A stretch of DNA of 20,349 nucleotides, from the NCBI GenBank assembly GCA_038231615.1, contig JBBRLA010000066.1:1-20349 (forward strand). The letters are read 5' to 3'. Below are positions 15,370 through 20,349 of this stretch, in pieces; within the stretch, counting starts at the first letter, position 1, and each line of letters begins with the position of its first letter. The position numbers and the translations under genes were made by a program. This stretch comes from JBBRLA01 sp038231615 (lineage in GTDB: Bacteria; Myxococcota_A; Polyangia; Palsa-1104; JAEUJZ01). The notes under the pieces are model-generated. The model was given only the letters and a program-made list of their open reading frames with translations, was not told the origin of the DNA and ran no database searches.

Positions 15370-17952
15370 TCAGGCCTGTTGGTCCAGGTCGTCGTCCAGA
15401 CGGTTCTCGTATTCTTCGTTCTTCTGCTGCTCCGCCGCGCCCTGGGTCTTGTTTTCCCGGCCGCCGGCGTTCTTCGCCGACCGGTCCTTGCCGCTCCACC
15501 TGCGGGCGGACAGCACCAGGCCGCCGCCGGCCCCCAGGAACGCCACGAAGGGGAAGATCCAGGCCACGCGGTTGAAGCCCGTATCCACGGGAACGATGAG
15601 GGCCGACTCCCCGGGGAAGCGGCCCAGGTAGTAGCTGATGATCTCCTGCTTGGTCTTCCCCAGATCGATCATCTTGCCGATGATGCCGCGCTCCTTGTCC
15701 GCCGTCCCGCAGACGCACTCATCCAGGGTCTGCCTGCCGCAGCCGCACATGCACACGATGGTCTTGCGCAGCTCTTTTTCCAGGGCGTTGCGCGCCGGGG
15801 TCGGGAAGGTGCCGGACGAAACGTTGTGCATTCCCGTGCCGACCTCAGGAGCCGCAGCCAGCGTCATGGCCTGCGCCGGTCCCGCGAAAAGGAGCAGCAA
15901 TGCGCCCAGTGCCGCCGCCTTGGTCCCGCCCTTGGCCCCGGCCAGCTCGTAGGCCCGCTCCGGCAAGAAGGCGACCCCCGTGCCCAGGATGAGCAGCACG
16001 AAGCCGAACCATACCCAGTTTACCAGCGGGTTGATGATGATCTTGATGTTGGCCAGCCCGGTCTCGCCGTCGATGCCGTTCAAGATCACGTAAAGGTCTT
16101 CGCGCAGGCTCTCGCGGATGGTGACCATGGTCCGGGGGGGCTCTTCGTCGTGGCCGCGGTAGGACCACTTGGACGGGGCCAGCGTGCCGATCGGCTTGCC
16201 GTTCTCAGACACCGTGAGGCGGGTCTCCACCACCTCCTTTTGCGAGTCGCTCCAGGTCCTGAATCCCTCGTAGCGGATCTTGTAGCGCCCGAGTGAAGTC
16301 TCCTGCCCCTTGTCCAGGGTGACGTCGGTCTCCTTCTGGTAGGTCTGCCCGGCGAAGCCGACGAACATCAGCACCACGCCCACGTGGACCAGGTAGCCCC
16401 CGTAGCGCCGCTTGTTGCGCGCCGTCAGGCCGATAAGGGAGGTGAAAAAATCCAGTCCGGTCGAGGCCTGCCGCGCCCGCGCTCCGACGTAGAACTCCTG
16501 CGCGATGGTGGTCAACACCATGCCGCAGATGGAGAAGCAGATAAGCGACACCGGCAGTTGCAGCCGGTCGTGCATGAAGGGGCTGGTCGCCCGGGACGCC
16601 GGAATCAAGCCCCCGACCAGTGCCGCGGTCAGCGCCCCGCAAAAGAGCGGCAGGCGGAACTGCTTCCACAAAAGCTCCCGCGAGGCCCGGCGCCAGGCGA
16701 TAAGCGGCCCGACGCCCGTCAAAAAGAGCAGCAGCAGCCCGAGCGGCGCCATCCACTTGTTGAAGAAGGGCGGGCCCACGGTGACCCGGTTCCCGGTGAC
16801 GGCCTCGGAGATGGTCGGGAAAAGGGTCGCCACCAGGATGAAGAACGCGGACCCCAGCAGCACCCAGTTGTTCACCAAAAAGGCGAACTCCCGTGAGACC
16901 CACGAGTCCAGCTCCCCCCGGGAGCGCAGGAGCGGCAGCCGGTAGATGAGGAAGCCGAAGCTGAACACGCCGCACAGGCCGATGAACACCAGGAAGCGCG
17001 CCGCCAGTTCGCTGTCGGCCCCGAAGGCGTGTACCGACTGGACGATCCCGGATCGGGTCAGGAAGGTCCCGACCATGGTCAAAAGGAAGGTGATGATGAC
17101 CAGGGTGACGTTCCACACCTTCATCATCCCGCGCCGCTCCTGGATCAGAATGGAGTGCAGGAACGCGGTAGCGGTGAACCACGGCAGGAAGCCGGCGTTT
17201 TCCACCGGGTCCCAGCCCCAGTAGCCGCCCCAGCCCAGGACATGGTAGGCCCACAGCGAGCCCAGGATCAGCCCCTGGGACAGGAAGTACCAGCACAAAA
17301 GCATCCACCGCCGCACCGACTGGAGCCACGAGTCATCCAGGTTCCCGGTAATGAGCGCGGCCATGCCGAACGCGAAAGGGATGCTGGCCGAGACGTATCC
17401 GATGTAGAGCGACGGCGGGTGGGTCGCCATGTAGGGGTCCTGCAAGAGCGGGTTTAACCCCTTGCCAACCACTGGCGCGTCGGTCAGGAAGGTGGCGAAG
17501 GGCCGCTTGTAGAACACCACCAGGATGACGAAGAAGGTCAGGATGCCCATGAGGATCGCCGTCACCCAGGGGATCAGCTCCCGGTGCCGTTCGCGGTTGC
17601 GCGAGATGGCCAGCGCCGAGAAGATCGAGAGCAGCCAGGCCCAGAACATCATCGAGCCGTCCAGGCCGCCCCAGTATGAGGTCAGCTTGTAGATCCACGG
17701 CATGCTGGCGTCGGCGTTGTGGTGGACGTAGCGGATCGAGAAATCGTTAGACAAAAGGGCGAAGAAGATCATCGACGAGGCCAGGGAAAGCAGGCCACAG
17801 GCGCCGTAGGCGGCGTAGATCGCCGAGTTCACCAGGCGCCGGGAAGGCAGGCGGGCCCCGGCCACCGCGGCGCCGCCGGCATAGGTGGACACCACCAAGG
17901 TGATCAGGAGCACCGCGGTGCCGAACATCGCCACCAGATTGAGCTGATTCAT
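15370..17952 (-). CDS. ccmF: CcmF-CcmH fusion, cytochrome c heme lyase
   Basis: An 860-residue membrane protein, against about 640-660 for ordinary CcmF. Residues 1-670 are CcmF: HPPSLYIGY (H178), the WWD motif W241-G-G-Y-W-G-W-D-P-V-E-N, H308 in VQSVHAF and H523 in YLVHVGVVLMFVG, which match the conserved heme-related histidines. A periplasmic beta domain (about 545-640) follows. From about residue 682 a new signal-like helix (ALGALLLLFAGPAQA) begins a CcmH domain: cysteine cluster C734-M-C-G-C-G-R-Q-T-L-D-E-C-V-C748, then KMIDLGKTKQEIISYYLGRF, a C-terminal transmembrane helix (about 797-815) and a polar tail. CcmF ligates heme to apocytochrome and CcmH keeps the CxxCH thiols reduced and bound, so the fusion links both steps. 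The cysteine cluster differs from the usual LRCxxC. ATG 17952 lies 4 bp after the ccmE stop. Confidence 0.95.
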   Translation of the reverse strand: MNQLNLVAMFGTAVLLITLVVSTYAGGAAVAGARLPSRRLVNSAIYAAYGACGLLSLASSMIFFALLSNDFSIRYVHHNADASMPWIYKLTSYWGGLDGSMMFWAWLLSIFSALAISRNRERHRELIPWVTAILMGILTFFVILVVFYKRPFATFLTDAPVVGKGLNPLLQDPYMATHPPSLYIGYVSASIPFAFGMAALITGNLDDSWLQSVRRWMLLCWYFLSQGLILGSLWAYHVLGWGGYWGWDPVENAGFLPWFTATAFLHSILIQERRGMMKVWNVTLVIITFLLTMVGTFLTRSGIVQSVHAFGADSELAARFLVFIGLCGVFSFGFLIYRLPLLRSRGELDSWVSREFAFLVNNWVLLGSAFFILVATLFPTISEAVTGNRVTVGPPFFNKWMAPLGLLLLFLTGVGPLIAWRRASRELLWKQFRLPLFCGALTAALVGGLIPASRATSPFMHDRLQLPVSLICFSICGMVLTTIAQEFYVGARARQASTGLDFFTSLIGLTARNKRRYGGYLVHVGVVLMFVGFAGQTYQKETDVTLDKGQETSLGRYKIRYEGFRTWSDSQKEVVETRLTVSENGKPIGTLAPSKWSYRGHDEEPPRTMVTIRESLREDLYVILNGIDGETGLANIKIIINPLVNWVWFGFVLLILGTGVAFLPERAYELAGAKGGTKAAALGALLLLFAGPAQAMTLAAAPEVGTGMHNVSSGTFPTPARNALEKELRKTIVCMCGCGRQTLDECVCGTADKERGIIGKMIDLGKTKQEIISYYLGRFPGESALIVPVDTGFNRVAWIFPFVAFLGAGGGLVLSARRWSGKDRSAKNAGGRENKTQGAAEQQKNEEYENRLDDDLDQQA

Positions 17953-17956
17953 CGGG

Positions 17957-18625
17957 TCACATCCCCTGTCCTTTGGCGGTCCCCGGGCTTTGGGCCGACA
18001 TCGCCGGGCCTTGGGTTGACGTTTGCGGGCCTTGGGCTGACGTTTGGGGGCCTTGGGCCGATTTTTGCGGCTCGGCGTTCTGCTTGTCCCGGGCGCAGCG
18101 GGTGATCATCGCGCTCTGGGCCTCGCCGGCCTGGGCGTACTTGGACGGGCATTTGGCCATGACCTCCGTGGTGGCAAAGAGGTTGCCTGTCCACTGGCCC
18201 TTCAGCACCACCTCGGCGCCGTCCTTGAACGTGTCGGGCAGTACCCCGGCGAAGCGCACGTCGACCACCGAGCCGCAGTTTTCCGCGCGGAACTTGTATT
18301 CGAGCTTCTGGTGGTCGCGGTCGATGCGCTTGGCGATCGACCCGGGCACCACGAAGCCGTGCAGCTGCATGCGCTTGTCCCGCCACTGTTCCGGGCTCTT
18401 CTGCAACTCGTCGACGTGCTTGTAGTATTCGAAGCCCGAGGAGTCCGCCATCAGGGCGAAAAGTCCCCCGGCACACAGGACGATGGTGCCGACGATGAAA
18501 AGCGACCGGTGGCGGCGACTTTTTTGCGCCAGCTTCAGCGGAGCGCCCAGCGGGGGCTTGAGGAGCAGCTCGCCATCATCTAGCCGCACAGGGGCGATGC
18601 TCTCAGATTTCTGGTGTTCATCCAT
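17957..18625 (-). CDS. ccmE: Heme chaperone CcmE, CxxxY type, with repeat tail
   Basis: A 222-residue periplasmic heme chaperone anchored by one N-terminal helix (about 41-59, SLFIVGTIVLCAGGLFALM). The OB-fold core includes LHGFVVPGSIAK (88-99), the strand VDVRFAGVLPDTFKDGAEVVLKG split over 121-143, and GNLFATTEVMAK (147-158). At the heme-binding position, where classical CcmE has the HxxxY histidine, this protein has C159-P-S-K-Y163, the CxxxY variant known from archaea and sulfate-reducing bacteria. After residue 186 a Gln/Ser/Pro-rich tail of 7-residue repeats runs to the end. ATG 18625 is supported by an AGAAGG site about 7 bp upstream. It receives heme from CcmC and delivers it to CcmF. 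The gene lies 24 bp after moaB and 4 bp before ccmF. Confidence 0.95.
   Translation of the reverse strand: MDEHQKSESIAPVRLDDGELLLKPPLGAPLKLAQKSRRHRSLFIVGTIVLCAGGLFALMADSSGFEYYKHVDELQKSPEQWRDKRMQLHGFVVPGSIAKRIDRDHQKLEYKFRAENCGSVVDVRFAGVLPDTFKDGAEVVLKGQWTGNLFATTEVMAKCPSKYAQAGEAQSAMITRCARDKQNAEPQKSAQGPQTSAQGPQTSTQGPAMSAQSPGTAKGQGM
17984..18067 (-). repeat. 21-bp tandem repeats in the ccmE tail
   Basis: Four in-frame 21-bp units encode QKSAQGP, QTSAQGP, QTSTQGP and AMSAQSP, with a decayed fifth (GTAKGQG) reaching 17963. The unit length and the GPQ core recall the ccmA tail, but the DNA units are not the same sequence. Confidence 0.9.
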
Positions 18626-18649
18626 GAGGGACCTTCTTTACATTGTATA

Positions 18650-19156
18650 CTACGCGCGGTGGGCCTCGAAGACCAGATGGCCCAGTTCGGGGACGATGAG
18701 TTTCTCCATCGCCAGGCGCACCGCCGGCTCCGACCCGGGGAGCGCGAACACCACCAGACTTTGATGCAGCCCGGCCACCGCCCGTGACAGCATCGCCGAC
18801 GGGCCGATGTCCTGATACGAGAGCATGCGGAACAGTTCGCCGAACCCGTCGAGGCGCTTGTCCAAAAGCCCGGCCACCGCCTCGTAGGTGTTGTCCCGCA
18901 GGGAGATCCCCGTCCCACCGGTGGCGATCAGCACGTCGGCCCGGTGCTCCGCGGCGATGGACCGGATGAGGTCGCGCACCGCGTCCGGCTCGTCGCGCAG
19001 GATGGCGGATCCCGCCACCTGGTGCCCGGCGGCGACCAAAAGTTCCCGGCATACCCGGCCCCCGGTGTCGGTCTCCGCGGTGCGGGTGTCGGACACGGTG
19101 AGCACGAAGGCCCGGACCTGCTTGGGGGCGTGGGCCTTGTGGTGTTGGTGGCTCAT
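18650..19156 (-). CDS. moaB: MoaB/Mog-family molybdenum cofactor biosynthesis protein
   Basis: A 168-residue cytoplasmic protein, the usual length for MoaB. Family motifs in order: LTVSDTRT (19-26), the nucleotide/pterin-binding loop ATGGTGISLRDNTYEA (78-93), the FGELFRMLSYQDIGPSAMLS segment (105-124), VVFALPGSEPAVRLAMEKL (135-153) and PELGHLVFE near the end. Members adenylylate molybdopterin before metal insertion (Mog) or are paralogs of uncertain role (MoaB). A His-rich start (MSHQHHKAH) is present but not diagnostic. It sits 24 bp upstream of ccmE and 21 bp downstream of thiO on the same strand, so transcription may run through into ccm. Molybdoenzymes and c-type cytochromes often serve the same respiratory chains. 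Confidence 0.93.
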   Translation of the reverse strand: MSHQHHKAHAPKQVRAFVLTVSDTRTAETDTGGRVCRELLVAAGHQVAGSAILRDEPDAVRDLIRSIAAEHRADVLIATGGTGISLRDNTYEAVAGLLDKRLDGFGELFRMLSYQDIGPSAMLSRAVAGLHQSLVVFALPGSEPAVRLAMEKLIVPELGHLVFEAHRA

Positions 19157-19177
19157 TGCGACAAGTATCCCCTTGCG

Positions 19178-20335
19178 TCAGCCTTCTGCCAAGTTGCCAT
19201 CCAGGCTGGCACGGAGGGAGAAAGGCAAAAGGTCAAGGGGTTCGACCCCTTGCGTCCAATGCCCGGTGATGGTGGCGCAGATCGCCTCGGCGGAGATGGG
19301 GGTCAGGAGGATGCCGTTGCGGAAGTGCCCGGTACACAGATGCAGGCCGCGCACGTGGGTCGGGCCGAGGATCGGCAGGGCGTCCCGGGTGTAGGGGCGG
19401 AAGCCGGCCCAGGTGCGGCGGATCTCGGCCTCGGCCAGGTCCGGGCACAGGCCCTCGACAAGGCGCAGGAGCCGCAGAAGGCCGGAGACGGTGACCTCCT
19501 TGCGAAAACCGACCAGCTCCATGGTCGAGCCGGCAACCAGGCGCCCGTCCTGCCGGGGGACCAGGTAGCCGGACACCCCGGGCGCTACATGCCCGAACAC
19601 CACGTGGTGCAGGGCCGGCGGGCGGGTGTCCAGTTCGAGCATCTGCCCGCGCATCGGCCGCACTGCCCTGGGCGATAGGGTGCTGCCCTCGACGAGCGAT
19701 GACCAGCTCCCGGCGGCTACGACCACTTGCGCCGCGCTGATGATCTCTCCCTCGACGACCACCCCCAGGGCCCGTTCTCCGTCGTGGAGCACCCGCTGGA
19801 CATGGGCCGTGACGAAGCGCGCCCCGGCCTGTGCCGCGGCCAGGGAAAGCGCCCGGGCCAGCTTCTCGGCCTCGACCTGGTGATCGTCGGGGAAGTGCAG
19901 CGCCGCCGCGCACGGGGCCAGCTTGGGTTCGGCCTCGCGCAGGTCTTGGGGCGAAAGCAGCGACACGCGCAGCCCGGCCCGCTTTTGCCAGGCCATGCGG
20001 GAGAGCAGCGCCGCCCGTTCCTCTTCGTCTTGGTCCCCGGGCCGCGCCAGGACCAGGGTGCCCTCGCGACGGTAGCCGACGTCCATCCCGGTGCACTCCT
20101 GTACCTCGGCGACGAAGTCCGGGTACAGTCGCCGGCTGGCCAGGGCCAGGGCCAGGAAGGGCCCCGGCTCGTCGGCCTCGGCCTGTGGGGCCAGGATGCC
20201 GGCGGCGGCGCTGGAGGCCTCTGCGCCGGGAACGCCGCGCTCGATCAGGATCACGCCGAGGCCGCGCTGTTGCAGCCTCCAGGCCACGGCGCAGCCCATG
20301 ATTCCGGCGCCGATGACCACCACGTCGCAATTCAT
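19178..20335 (-). CDS. thiO: FAD-dependent glycine oxidase ThiO-like
   Basis: A 385-residue flavoprotein of the DadA/ThiO oxidase family. ThiO oxidises glycine to iminoglycine for the thiazole half of thiamine. The Rossmann FAD motif is G9-A-G-I-M-G14 with E32 at the end of the second strand. C-terminal signatures are GFRPYTRDALPILGPT (311-326) and GHFRNGILLTPISAEAI (336-352), a pattern characteristic of ThiO. R313 and R339 are likely counterparts of the substrate-binding arginines. ATG 20335 puts the FAD motif at the normal distance; only 14 bp of upstream sequence are visible, so the promoter is out of view. No other thiamine genes are in the window. Other glycine or D-amino-acid oxidases of this family are the alternative. 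Confidence 0.88.
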   Translation of the reverse strand: MNCDVVVIGAGIMGCAVAWRLQQRGLGVILIERGVPGAEASSAAAGILAPQAEADEPGPFLALALASRRLYPDFVAEVQECTGMDVGYRREGTLVLARPGDQDEEERAALLSRMAWQKRAGLRVSLLSPQDLREAEPKLAPCAAALHFPDDHQVEAEKLARALSLAAAQAGARFVTAHVQRVLHDGERALGVVVEGEIISAAQVVVAAGSWSSLVEGSTLSPRAVRPMRGQMLELDTRPPALHHVVFGHVAPGVSGYLVPRQDGRLVAGSTMELVGFRKEVTVSGLLRLLRLVEGLCPDLAEAEIRRTWAGFRPYTRDALPILGPTHVRGLHLCTGHFRNGILLTPISAEAICATITGHWTQGVEPLDLLPFSLRASLDGNLAEG

Positions 20336-20349
20336 CCACGATTCATACA

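Noticed and set aside
18642..18647. TACAAT on the minus strand before ccmE as a -10 box
   Set aside because: No -35 match at normal spacing, and the implied transcript start would fall inside the ribosome binding site.

Overview
The window looks like chromosomal DNA of a high-GC Gram-negative bacterium, most likely Myxococcota or another deltaproteobacterial lineage. This rests on GC-rich codon use, long spurious antisense frames, an RND pump with two permeases, a multiheme-type lipoprotein, and a cytochrome c maturation (Ccm, System I) operon with a CxxxY-type CcmE. No rRNA, tRNA, insertion sequence, integrase or CRISPR array is visible.

Layout. (1) 1-6042, plus strand: the 3' part of mdtB and a complete mdtC, two paralogous RND multidrug permeases, with tracts of near-identical DNA between them. 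(2) 6043-6550: the only long non-genic stretch, holding a possible 37-codon ORF, a 12-bp inverted repeat and a 14-bp perfect palindrome. (3) 6551-7129, plus: a lipoprotein with two CxxCH heme c motifs flanking a predicted beta-sandwich. (4) 7240-8478, minus: a GT-B glycosyltransferase, divergent from (5) 8669-9754, plus: a zinc-ribbon SAM methyltransferase. (6) 9756-20335, all minus: a tight run transcribed thiO, moaB, ccmE, ccmF-ccmH fusion, zinc-ribbon/coiled-coil membrane protein, secreted regulatory-like-domain protein, ccmA, ccmB, ccmC, ccmD-like, and a small membrane protein. Gaps are 0-30 bp or overlaps, so much of it is probably one operon.

How the genes work together. In System I, CcmC loads heme onto CcmE, CcmAB uses ATP to release holo-CcmE, CcmD assists, and CcmF with CcmH ligates heme to CxxCH apocytochromes. 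Here CcmE carries Cys in place of the heme-binding His (C159-P-S-K-Y163). In the described cases that variant goes with loss of CcmH, yet here a cysteine-rich CcmH domain is fused to the C-terminus of CcmF. No CcmG or classical CcmI is seen, and two unusual membrane proteins sit where such functions might be expected. The diheme lipoprotein upstream would be a natural client of this machinery.

A second theme is in-frame tandem repeats in unrelated proteins: 15-bp units in the methyltransferase N-terminus, 21-bp units in the CcmA and CcmE tails, and 33-bp units in the zinc-ribbon protein. The repeats differ in sequence but always keep frame and sit in linkers or tails.
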